A stretch of DNA of 9,580 nt from an uncultured Clostridium sp. (GTDB lineage: Bacteria > Bacillota > Clostridia > Lachnospirales > Lachnospiraceae). Below the pieces are notes generated by a model. That model searched no databases. It was not told where the DNA came from and saw only the letters and a list, made by a program, of their open reading frames with translations. Position 1 is the first letter of the stretch; every line of letters starts with the position of its first letter. The stretch spans positions 1 through 9,580 of the forward strand of contig URFM01000080.1 in the NCBI GenBank assembly GCA_900547035.1, written 5' to 3'. The translations under genes and the position numbers were made by a program. Below, piece by piece: positions 1 through 5,917 of this stretch.

Positions 1-1
1 T

Positions 2-61
2 GAAATATTGAATTTTCAAGGTGCGAAGCCCATTTTAGATATGGGAAGTCTTAGTCAATAA
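2..61 (+). CDS. C-terminal tail of an unidentified reading frame (partial)
   Basis: The frame starting at base 2 is open from the window edge to a TAA at 59-61 and reads as 19 residues ending in GAKPILDMGSLSQ. It has the look of a normal protein tail, but 19 codons are too few to identify a family and an open run of this length can occur by chance. It would end 182 bases before the HPr-like gene. No clear terminator hairpin follows it, only an A-rich stretch. Confidence 0.3.
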   Translation, partial: EILNFQGAKPILDMGSLSQ

Positions 62-243
62 GTAAAAAAAATTCCATCATTTAAAAAGATTTTACCATAG
101 AATCCTTTAAAACGGAATGATAAGATATGAGCAATAGACAAAACCGTGACTTTATGAAGGACAAGAGTTGAAAGCGAGAAACGGATTGACCCAAATCCAC
201 ATAGAATCCGAAAATACCAAAGATGACTGGAGGAAATTAAGTT

Positions 244-471
244 ATGAAACACGCATTTGTAAAGTTTGATGAAGCTGATCAGATCGTTGATTTTGTTCGG
301 ATCATTACCAGGTATGGATATGATGCGGACGTAAAATGCGGCAGCAAGATTGTAGACGCAAAATCTATTGTAGGCGTACTTTCACTGGCCCGTTCAAAGG
401 CATTGGAGCTGATTGTTCATTCCGATGACTGCGATGCGCTGCTGGAAGAAATTGCGCAGTTTGCGGCTTAA
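244..471 (+). CDS. HPr-like phosphocarrier-family protein lacking the catalytic histidine
   Basis: A 75-residue protein slightly shorter than classical HPr (about 85-88). Seen: the segment AKSIVGVLSLARSK (residues 39-52) matches the HPr region around regulatory Ser46 (KSIMGVMSLG in Bacillus), with Ser41 in that place, and YDADV (26-30) matches the strand before it. The N-terminal loop that in HPr carries GIHARPA with the PEP-phosphorylated His15 is instead DEADQIVDFV; the aligned residue is about Asp12. Known: HPr passes phosphate from Enzyme I to sugar-specific EIIA proteins through His15, and HPr kinase phosphorylates Ser46 for catabolite control. Inferred: this protein cannot relay phosphate through His15 and, like Crh, may act only as a regulator, if it is phosphorylated at all. 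GGAGG at 229-233 sets the ATG. It is followed by a strong terminator, so it ends its transcript. Confidence 0.82.
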   Translation: MKHAFVKFDEADQIVDFVRIITRYGYDADVKCGSKIVDAKSIVGVLSLARSKALELIVHSDDCDALLEEIAQFAA

Positions 472-505
472 GAATTGCAGCATAAAACATAAAACAGTCA
501 ATGAG

Positions 506-550
506 AAGAGAAAACCCGAGCCAAAGAACTGGCCAGGGTTTTCTCTTTTT
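506..550 (+). terminator. Intrinsic terminator of the HPr-like gene
   Basis: A perfect 12-bp stem pairs AAGAGAAAACCC (506-517) with GGGTTTTCTCTT (536-547), closing an 18-base loop and running into a T tract (546-550). It lies 34 bases after the HPr-like stop codon. It separates that gene from the reductase-like gene, which has its own promoter. Confidence 0.9.
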
Positions 551-585
551 GGCGCGCCTTACCAACCGTAATCGCAACTAAGGCC

Positions 586-614
586 TTTCCCCAACCCAAA
601 GACCATGGTATAAT
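586..614 (+). promoter_or_regulatory. Probable sigma-A promoter for the reductase-like gene and fliB
   Basis: A perfect TATAAT at 609-614 is preceded at 17 bases by a poor -35 (TTTCCC, 586-591). The weak -35 suggests modest or activated expression. The expected start is near 621, giving a leader of about 70 bases before the ATG at 690. It is the only promoter-like sequence between the terminator at 550 and the gene. Confidence 0.6.
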
Positions 615-618
615 ATGA

Positions 619-660
619 GCACTTGGCGAGGTATTTTCGAGCCTAGTGCGAGTCATACCT
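619..660 (+). promoter_or_regulatory. Structured leader or operator with two interlocking inverted repeats
   Basis: GCACTTGGC (619-627) pairs with GCCTAGTGC (641-649) apart from one T-T mismatch. The loop between them contains AGGTAT (629-634), which is exactly complementary to ATACCT (655-660) just outside the stem. The two pairings interlock, so in RNA they could form an H-type pseudoknot. Because the element begins at the predicted transcription start, it could instead be a DNA operator for a repressor. It matches no riboswitch class that I recognise. Confidence 0.35.
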
Positions 661-689
661 GATAATAATGCAAACCAGAGGAATCGAAC

Positions 690-1217
690 ATGGAACGAGA
701 TGTAATTTTATGGGCCAGAATCAGCGCGGATGGGTTTCTGGCAGATGAGACGGGCTCCCTCCGGGCCTTGAAGGGCCACGGCATGGAGGACTGGGAGGGC
801 CAGGTAAAGGAACAGCTGAAGGAACAGGCGGATACGGTGATCCTTGGGCGTGGGTTCTATGACGATCTGGTTCAGGCATCGGTTCCCTGGCCCTTTGAGG
901 GGATGGAGTGCTATGTAGCCACGGAGGAGTTTCTGGAAGATACCGAGAGGGTTACCTTTTGGCCGGGGGATCTGACAGAGCTGGTATTTCTTCTAAAACA
1001 GCAGCCGGGAAAGGGAATCTGGATGGCCGGAGGAATCCGCATGATGAACGCTTTCTTAAGCCAGGAACTGGCAGACCAGTACTGGCTGTCGGTCTGCCCC
1101 GTTTTTCTGGGAGGAGGGTTCAGGCTGGAACCCCTGGAGGGAGAGCGGCGCCTGATTCTGGAGGAAGCGCTGGAATGTGACGGAGTAGTTACCAATATTT
1201 ACTTTAACAGGGCCTGA
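690..1217 (+). CDS. Dihydrofolate reductase-fold protein (RibD C-terminal / YyaP-YwjB type)
   Basis: A 175-residue cytoplasmic protein. Seen: an N-terminal strand followed by SADGFLA (12-18), the ADTVILGR segment (47-54) and GKGIWMAGG (107-115), then VCPVFLGGG (135-143). These are the typical positions of the substrate- and NADPH-binding segments in the RibD C-terminal domain family. Known: the family shares the dihydrofolate reductase fold and includes the riboflavin pathway reductase, but stand-alone members such as YyaP and YwjB have no agreed substrate. Length is normal for a stand-alone member and there is no deaminase domain, so it is not full RibD. AGAGGA (677-682) is 7 bases before the ATG. 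fliB starts 39 bases downstream and is probably co-transcribed, with a weak hairpin between them. The exact reaction cannot be told from sequence. Confidence 0.85.
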   Translation: MERDVILWARISADGFLADETGSLRALKGHGMEDWEGQVKEQLKEQADTVILGRGFYDDLVQASVPWPFEGMECYVATEEFLEDTERVTFWPGDLTELVFLLKQQPGKGIWMAGGIRMMNAFLSQELADQYWLSVCPVFLGGGFRLEPLEGERRLILEEALECDGVVTNIYFNRA

Positions 1218-1233
1218 GAGGGCCTTGTTTATT
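1206..1233 (+). terminator. Weak hairpin overlapping the reductase-like stop codon
   Basis: AACAGGGCC (1206-1214) pairs with GGCCTTGTT (1221-1229), a 9-bp stem with one G-U pair around the loop that contains the TGA stop codon. The following TATT is a poor U tract. It could be a leaky terminator that lowers fliB expression or simply an mRNA 3' stabiliser. Confidence 0.4.
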
Positions 1234-1256
1234 GATGCAGAGAAGAGGATGAAGAA

Positions 1257-2417
1257 ATGATTTATACCATACCCCATTATTATAAACGCTTTCGCTGTAT
1301 AGCAGGAGAATGTCCTGATACCTGCTGCGCGGGCTGGGAGATAGCCATTGATCCCAAATCCCTGAAAAAATACAGACAGACGGAAGGAAGTCTAGGAAAC
1401 CGCCTTCACAACAGCATCCGGTGGGACCGGGGCGTATTTTACCAGTATCACCACAGATGCGCATTTCTCAATGAGGACAATCTTTGCGACCTCCAGGCGG
1501 AAGGCGGAGAGGGGCTGCTCTGCCGGACCTGTCGGCAGTACCCCCGCCATGTGGAGGAGTTTGAGGGAGCAAGGGAGATTTCCCTGAGCCTTTCCTGCAT
1601 CCGGGCGGCCCAAATTATTTTGGGATGCCAGGAGCCGGTGCGCTTTCTGACAAAGGAGAAAGAGGGACGGAAGGAAGATTTCGGGAATTTCGATTTCTTC
1701 CTCTATACCAAGCTGGAGGACAGCAGGGAACAGATATTAAACATTCTCCAGAACCGGAGCCTGGATTTGAAGCTCCGGATGATGATGGCCCTTTCTCTGG
1801 TTCACGATATCCAGCGAAGAATCAATCAGGAGCGCCTGTTCGAGGTGGATGATCTTCTGAAGCGCTATGGCAGGCAGGGAGCTGCGGCCCGGTTTGAGCG
1901 TCAGGTAGATGGCATGGCCTTTGGGACCGAGCGGCGTTTCGCCGCCATGGACAAAATGGTGGAAATTCTGGGTGAAATGGAGGTTTTAAATCCTTCCTGG
2001 AAACCGGAGTTAAAGAAGCTGCGCCAGGCCATCTATGGAGGCGGGCCGGGAAGGTACGGAGCGCTGCGGGAGGAATTTGATCGGTGGCTGGAAGAAGGCA
2101 GCGGGCCGGACTGGGATGTTTGCGGAGAGCAGCTGTTGGTCTACTTCGTATTTACCTACTACTGCGGCGCTGTTTACGATCTCAGAGCCTACACACGGAT
2201 GAAGTTTGCCGTCTGCGGCACCCTGATGATTCAGGAGCTGGCCTTTGGCCGTTGGCTTTGCAGCGGAAAAAAGCTGACCTTTGAGGATTTCGCGGATGTG
2301 GCCCACTGCTTTTCACGGGAGGTGGAGCACTCGGACCTCAATAAAAATCTTCTGATGGACCGGCTGGAGGAGCAGTGGGATTACCGGATGGAAACCTTGG
2401 CCGGGATAATTTTATAA
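1257..2417 (+). CDS. fliB: FliB-type lysine N-methylase
   Basis: A 386-residue protein of normal family length. Seen: the N-terminal cysteine pattern CIAGECPDTCCAGW (residues 14-27), then Cys68, Cys77, Cys89, Cys92 (in LCRTCRQYPR), Cys114 and Cys124, which is the FliB family signature. Known: Salmonella FliB methylates surface lysines of flagellin and needs an iron-sulfur cluster, to which conserved cysteines like these are assigned. Many clostridia carry homologues, often in genomes where flagellin is not the obvious target. Inferred: an iron-sulfur protein that methylates lysines of flagellin or another surface protein. No flagellar gene lies in this window, so the name rests on family membership. 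AGAGG at 1244-1248 supports the ATG at 1257. It follows the reductase-like gene by 39 bases and ends 7 bases before the -35 box of the MerR promoter. Confidence 0.88.
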   Translation: MIYTIPHYYKRFRCIAGECPDTCCAGWEIAIDPKSLKKYRQTEGSLGNRLHNSIRWDRGVFYQYHHRCAFLNEDNLCDLQAEGGEGLLCRTCRQYPRHVEEFEGAREISLSLSCIRAAQIILGCQEPVRFLTKEKEGRKEDFGNFDFFLYTKLEDSREQILNILQNRSLDLKLRMMMALSLVHDIQRRINQERLFEVDDLLKRYGRQGAAARFERQVDGMAFGTERRFAAMDKMVEILGEMEVLNPSWKPELKKLRQAIYGGGPGRYGALREEFDRWLEEGSGPDWDVCGEQLLVYFVFTYYCGAVYDLRAYTRMKFAVCGTLMIQELAFGRWLCSGKKLTFEDFADVAHCFSREVEHSDLNKNLLMDRLEEQWDYRMETLAGIIL

Positions 2418-2423
2418 ATCCTC

Positions 2424-2454
2424 TTGACCCTCCTCTAAGGTCATAGCCTATACT
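2424..2454 (+). promoter_or_regulatory. MerR-type promoter-operator (19-bp spacer with internal dyad)
   Basis: TTGACC (-35, 2424-2429) and TATACT (-10, 2449-2454) are separated by 19 bases, too long for unaided sigma-A use. TGACC (2425-2429) and GGTCA (2439-2443) form an inverted repeat that starts at the -35 box and lies in the spacer. This is the hallmark layout of promoters that MerR-family proteins untwist on effector binding. It sits just before the MerR gene, so autoregulation is the simple reading. Confidence 0.85.
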
Positions 2455-2496
2455 GATTCCAGATTCGAATCGAAATTGTATACAGGAGGAACTTAC

Positions 2497-3297
2497 ATGC
2501 TTACGGTAGGAGAATTTTCAAAAATATGTCAGGTCAGCGTCAAAACCCTTCATCACTATGATAAGATCGGCCTGCTGCGTCCGCAGAAGGTGGACCCATT
2601 GAACGGATACCGCTATTACGGAAAAGAGCAGGTGGAGCAGATGCTGCTGATCGGACGTTTGAAGCGCTATGGATTTTCCCTGGAGGATGTGAGGCTTCTT
2701 TTGGAATGTAAAGATGAAAGAGTGCTCTTTTCAAGATTGCAGAAGCAAAAGGAAAAATTGAAGCTGCAGAAGCAGGACATGGAGCTGGTAATCGGTGAAC
2801 TGTCCGCCCATCTGCGGAATTTTGAAAGGACGGGTGACATTATGGGATATCAGAAGGGCTATGAGATTGCGGTAGTAACTGCGCCGGACCAGTGGGTTTT
2901 GGCCAGCCGTCAGATGATGGGAGTGAAGGATTTTGGAAATTATTACAGTGGGATTTATGAGCGGATTGCAAGGGAGCATCTGACGCCGGACGGACTTCGG
3001 GGAGCAGTGTACCACGACAGCGAATTTAATCCGGAGAACTCGGATATTGAGCTGATTGTGGGTATACAGGAAAAAGAGCGGGCAGATCGGATCCTGAAGG
3101 GGCAGATGTGTGCCAGAACCATTCACAAGGGGGGATATTCCTCACTCCCGGATGCCTATGGAGCCTTGGTTGCCTGGATTGAGAAACATGGTTATGAATG
3201 GGACGGGGCACCCTACGAAATTTATAGAAAAACCCAATTCGACAGCCTTGCGCCGGAGGACTGGGAGACGGAGGTATATTTCCCCATCCGGAAATAA
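2497..3297 (+). CDS. MerR-family transcriptional regulator with GyrI-like effector-binding domain
   Basis: A 266-residue cytoplasmic DNA-binding protein. Seen: a MerR helix-turn-helix and wing (residues 1-70, with VSVKTLHHYDKIGLL at 13-27 and NGYRYY at 36-41), a Lys/Gln-rich dimerisation coiled coil (about 72-110), and a C-terminal GyrI/AraC-type effector domain (about 118-266, ending in VYFPIRK). This is the BmrR/TipA-like layout, whose members sense small, often hydrophobic or cationic compounds. The ATG at 2497 is chosen over an in-frame TTG at 2476 because AGGAGGA (2484-2490) sits 6 bases before it. The 19-bp-spaced operator lies 42 bases upstream. No efflux pump or obvious target gene is adjacent, so the ligand is unknown; the gene downstream is a cell-wall protein with a separate leader. 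Confidence 0.92.
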   Translation: MLTVGEFSKICQVSVKTLHHYDKIGLLRPQKVDPLNGYRYYGKEQVEQMLLIGRLKRYGFSLEDVRLLLECKDERVLFSRLQKQKEKLKLQKQDMELVIGELSAHLRNFERTGDIMGYQKGYEIAVVTAPDQWVLASRQMMGVKDFGNYYSGIYERIAREHLTPDGLRGAVYHDSEFNPENSDIELIVGIQEKERADRILKGQMCARTIHKGGYSSLPDAYGALVAWIEKHGYEWDGAPYEIYRKTQFDSLAPEDWETEVYFPIRK

Positions 3298-3457
3298 TCT
3301 GGACTGCAGCGGCACAGACTGTATCCATCCTTTAAAAAAGAGTGTATAACTGTTTCAATTTTGTTTAAACCTTGAGAGCAGAATTGTTAAATTCTCCGGC
3401 TATCATAGGAATCGTTCCAAAACACACAAACCTAATTGCATGGAACAACAAAATGCA

Positions 3458-3480
3458 CTCTCCTCTGTCAGGAAGGAGAG
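3458..3480 (+). promoter_or_regulatory. Hairpin covering the ribosome binding site of the cell-wall protein
   Basis: CTCTCCT (3458-3464) is the exact complement of AGGAGAG (3474-3480), which overlaps the ribosome binding site GGAAGGAG (3471-3478), with a 9-base loop. In the folded state the ribosome binding site would be hidden, 7 bases before the ATG at 3488. This could set low or conditional translation. Confidence 0.4.
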
Positions 3481-3487
3481 ACTCAAA

Positions 3488-4705
3488 ATGAAACAGAAAA
3501 CGAGGATGACAGCACTGTGTACGGCAGCGGCCCTGATGGCCCTGGGCGCGTCTATGACCGCCTTTGGGGCCCAGGGCTGGGCGAAAGAGGGTGATGTTTG
3601 GACCTATGTGGACAGCAGGGGCGACCGGGTGACGGACAGCTGGAGAAAATCAGGAAATTACTGGTATTATCTGGACTCCAACGGAGAGATGCTGACAGAC
3701 CAGTGGGTAGACGATACCTATTATGTGGATGTGAACGGCGTCATGATTACCAACCGTTGGCTGTATGTAAATCCGGGAACCGACGACGCCCCCAATTCCG
3801 ACGGCGGCTGGTACTATTTTAACGCCAACGGAAAGGTGGAGACAGACGGCTGGAAGACCATCAACGGAAAGAAGTACTATTTTGACGGAAATGGGGTCAT
3901 GCTGACCGGCTGGGTGTCCATGGCAAGCGAAAGCGACGCCTCCGACCCTACGGGAATTTCCACGTTTAAGTACTTTGGAGACGACAACGACGGGAGCATG
4001 AGCCGCGGGTGGAAGTATCTGACGGACGATCCGGAGGACTCGGACGATTCTGAAAATCTTGCTACCGCAACTTCAAGCGATGCGAGCTACGGGGATGCGG
4101 ACGGAAGCTGGTACTATTTTGACAGCAGCGGCACACCCAAGTATCTGGATGCCCAGGCCGATTCCATGTCAAAAGCGGTGAGCCGGATTAACGGTCAGTC
4201 CTATTTCTTTGATGAATACGGGCGAATGCAGTACGGGCTGATTGGAATTGACTTTGGAGACGGAACTGTCACCAGCGCCTATTTTGGAAACAGCGATTCC
4301 GACGGGAAGATGAAAACGGATAAGACCTCCAGCGTGACGGAGGACAACGGCGACCGCTCCACCTTTTATTTTAACACCTCAGGGGCCAGCAGGGGCTCCG
4401 GCTTTACGGGCGAAAAGAATGGCTACCTTTATTGGAACGGAAAGCTGGTAAAAGCGGACCAGGGGAGCACCACCCAGGTCTTTGAGATAGACGGAACGCT
4501 CTATCTGGTCAATGAATCCGGTAAGGTCCAGACCGGAACCAGGTGTTACAAATCGGACGGGGATTACCGCTACGAGATTGACAACGGAACCATCTATTAT
4601 GTGGATGGGGACAGGCAGAGAGAAGAAGCGGTTGCCTTGGGAGACGGCCAGGTGCTGCCGGAAATCTCCTACAGGACCATGTATACTTTGAGCGAAAAGA
4701 GATGA
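3488..4705 (+). CDS. Secreted protein with choline-binding-type cell-wall repeats
   Basis: A 405-residue exported protein. Seen: a signal peptide (Lys/Arg start, hydrophobic core about 8-22, likely cleavage after the AFGA at 25-28), then a run of aromatic/Gly repeats of the cell-wall-binding type: WTYVDSRGDRVTDSW (38-52), WYYLDSNGEMLTDQW (59-73), YYVDVNGVMITNRW (78-91), WYYFNANGKVETDGW (108-122) and YYFDGNGVMLTGW (130-142). An acidic Asp/Ser linker (about 180-205) and looser repeats fill the C-terminal half. There is no enzymatic domain, no LPXTG anchor and no C-terminal membrane helix. Known: such repeats bind choline or other wall polymers without covalent attachment. Inferred: a surface protein of unknown partner. 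The start is set by GGAAGGAG before 3488; an in-frame ATG at 3440 has no ribosome binding site and would put a charged stretch before the signal peptide. Confidence 0.9.
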   Translation: MKQKTRMTALCTAAALMALGASMTAFGAQGWAKEGDVWTYVDSRGDRVTDSWRKSGNYWYYLDSNGEMLTDQWVDDTYYVDVNGVMITNRWLYVNPGTDDAPNSDGGWYYFNANGKVETDGWKTINGKKYYFDGNGVMLTGWVSMASESDASDPTGISTFKYFGDDNDGSMSRGWKYLTDDPEDSDDSENLATATSSDASYGDADGSWYYFDSSGTPKYLDAQADSMSKAVSRINGQSYFFDEYGRMQYGLIGIDFGDGTVTSAYFGNSDSDGKMKTDKTSSVTEDNGDRSTFYFNTSGASRGSGFTGEKNGYLYWNGKLVKADQGSTTQVFEIDGTLYLVNESGKVQTGTRCYKSDGDYRYEIDNGTIYYVDGDRQREEAVALGDGQVLPEISYRTMYTLSEKR

Positions 4706-4710
4706 TGGAA

Positions 4711-4767
4711 AGAGGGGACCCGGCACGGCGGCATAGGGATATGCTGTCGGAGCACGGGTCCCTTTTT
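4711..4767 (+). terminator. Branched intrinsic terminator of the cell-wall protein gene
   Basis: GGGACCCG (4715-4722) pairs with CGGGTCCC (4755-4762), followed by TTTTT (4763-4767). The 32-base interior holds a second small stem, GCATA (4731-4735) with TATGC (4740-4744). It starts 6 bases after the stop codon. A bases at 4711 and 4713 can extend pairing into the T tract. Confidence 0.88.
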
Positions 4768-4774
4768 GGCGACC

Positions 4775-4822
4775 GGAAATCTGTGGTCGGGAACACTCAG
4801 AAAATTGTGGCCGGGAACATTC
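4775..4822 (+). repeat. Two-copy imperfect tandem repeat, 24-bp period
   Basis: TGTGGTCGGGAACACTC (4782-4798) recurs as TGTGGCCGGGAACATTC (4806-4822), 15 of 17 bases identical at a period of 24. The preceding bases (GGAAAT and AGAAAA) are partly similar. It lies between the terminator of one gene and the promoter of the next. It could be a protein-binding site pair or a relic of a mobile element end; I see no target-site duplication or transposase to support the latter. Confidence 0.6.
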
Positions 4823-4826
4823 GGTA

Positions 4827-4855
4827 TTGCAGGAAAGGCCCGCCTGCATTACAAT
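4827..4855 (+). promoter_or_regulatory. Probable sigma-A promoter for the lyase gene
   Basis: TTGCAG (4827-4832) and TACAAT (4850-4855) are separated by exactly 17 bases, with 4 of 6 and 5 of 6 matches to consensus. The tandem repeat ends 4 bases before the -35 box, a position where an activator would commonly bind. The expected leader is about 45 bases. Confidence 0.7.
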
Positions 4856-4905
4856 AGAAGCCAGAACCCGTAGCAGGGAAAACAGCAGAAAGCGAGGAGA
4901 AGACG

Positions 4906-5769
4906 ATGAAAAAAGCAAAGCAGCTGAGAGAATTGCTGAAGAAAGAGGGGATGCTGGTAGTGCCGGGGGTAACTACGCCGCTGTTTGCCAGAGTGGCCCA
5001 GGAGCGGGGATTCCGGGCGCTGTTTGTAACCGGCGCAGGGCTGGCCAATATGAATTTCGGACTGCCGGATTATGGCCTGATTACTATGACGGAAAACCTG
5101 GAGCTGGTGAAGCGGATTAACGACAACACCTCGGTTCCCCTGATTGTGGACATTGACGACGGTTATGGAAATCCCATGAACGTTTACCGTACGCTGAAGG
5201 AGTACTCCAGACTGGATGTGGGGGCGGTAATCCTGGAGGACCAGAAGGCGCCCAAGCGCTGCGGTCATTTTGAGGACCACGCGGTCATACCGCCGGAGGA
5301 GATGGCGGCGAAGCTGAAGGCAGCTAGGGAGGGCTCTGTGGACCCTGATTTGGTGATTTTTGCCAGAACCGATGCTATTTCCGTCAACGGGATTGACGAC
5401 GCCCTGGAGAGGGCCAGAATCTATGTGGAAGCGGGAGCGGACGCCATTTTTATCGAAGCGCCCAGGACCAGGGAGCAGATGGAGCGGATTCCGAAAGAAG
5501 TTCCGGCGCCGACCCTGATCAATATCGTGGAAGGGGGAAAAACGCCCCAGCTGAACAACCGGGAGCTGGAGCAGATGGGATTTAAGGTGGCGCTGTACGC
5601 CAACGCCCCGTTAAAGGCCAGCATCAAGGGAATGCAGAAGCTGCTGGATTACCTGAAGGAAAAGGGGACCACGGACGGCTGCGAGGGCGATTTGATGATT
5701 CCCTCCGCGGAGCGCCATGAGCTGACGGACAAGCAGTTTTATATGGATTTGCAGAAACGGTATCAATAA
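4906..5769 (+). CDS. Isocitrate lyase / PEP mutase superfamily lyase
   Basis: A 287-residue cytoplasmic enzyme of the size of methylisocitrate lyase and 2,3-dimethylmalate lyase. Seen: FGLPDYGLITMTE (51-63), the metal-binding DIDDGYG (82-88), LEDQ (110-113), the catalytic loop KRCGH (117-121), ARTD (153-156), IEAP (183-186) and NIVEGGKTP (206-214). Known: Cys in the K-[KR]-C-G-H loop is the general acid of lyase members, absent from true phosphonate mutases, so C-C bond cleavage of a 2-hydroxy dicarboxylate or tricarboxylate giving pyruvate, glyoxylate or a similar oxo acid is expected with Mg2+. The NIVEGGKTP stretch looks closer to the dimethylmalate lyase/oxaloacetate hydrolase/petal-death branch than to PrpB. 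Exact substrate is unresolved; no methylcitrate or nicotinate-pathway genes are adjacent. GAGGAG (4894-4899) sets the start. It is a single-gene unit with its own promoter. Confidence 0.85.
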   Translation: MKKAKQLRELLKKEGMLVVPGVTTPLFARVAQERGFRALFVTGAGLANMNFGLPDYGLITMTENLELVKRINDNTSVPLIVDIDDGYGNPMNVYRTLKEYSRLDVGAVILEDQKAPKRCGHFEDHAVIPPEEMAAKLKAAREGSVDPDLVIFARTDAISVNGIDDALERARIYVEAGADAIFIEAPRTREQMERIPKEVPAPTLINIVEGGKTPQLNNRELEQMGFKVALYANAPLKASIKGMQKLLDYLKEKGTTDGCEGDLMIPSAERHELTDKQFYMDLQKRYQ

Positions 5770-5861
5770 GGGAAAATTACGGGACCTGGATAGTTTACGG
5801 GATATATTTGTAGAGAATTGAAAAAATTGGAAGACCGAAGGATGTGCGCAAGGCGCTGAAA

Positions 5862-5900
5862 AATGGGCGGGGAGGATGTATGACATCTTTCCCGCCCATT
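5862..5900. terminator. Bidirectional terminator between convergent units
   Basis: AATGGGCGGG (5862-5871) pairs perfectly with CCCGCCCATT (5891-5900), and the stem can be extended inward by about 8 more pairs, including G-U pairs, to a 3-base loop near 5880-5882. Read on the minus strand the stem is followed by TTTTTC (5863-5858), a good U tract for the permease operon. On the plus strand the following CTTTAATAAA is weaker but probably serves the lyase gene. Confidence 0.88.
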
Positions 5901-5917
5901 CTTTAATAAAGGAAACG

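Noticed and set aside
186..216. Promoter TTGACC with an A-rich -10 before the HPr-like gene
   Set aside because: No acceptable -10 lies at 16-18 bases; the best AT-rich hexamers fall at 10 or 19 bases and match poorly.
2476..2496. In-frame TTG at 2476 as the MerR start
   Set aside because: The ribosome binding site AGGAGGA lies after it and fits the ATG at 2497; the MerR fold starts naturally at MLTVGEFSK.
3345..3350. TATAAC as the -10 of the cell-wall protein promoter
   Set aside because: The sequence 17 bases upstream (TATCCA) is not a credible -35, and other candidates in 3298-3487 have wrong spacing.
3440..3487. Upstream in-frame ATG as the true start of the cell-wall protein
   Set aside because: There is no Shine-Dalgarno before 3440, and the extra 16 charged residues would precede the signal peptide; 3488 has GGAAGGAG at good spacing.
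4775..4822. Start of a CRISPR array
   Set aside because: There are only two adjoining imperfect copies, with no spacers of regular length and no cas genes.
4379..4918. Long open frame on the minus strand across the end of the cell-wall protein gene and the gap beyond
   Set aside because: It overlaps a well-supported gene and its terminator, and its repeated CSRPQ segments are just the translation of the 24-bp DNA repeat.
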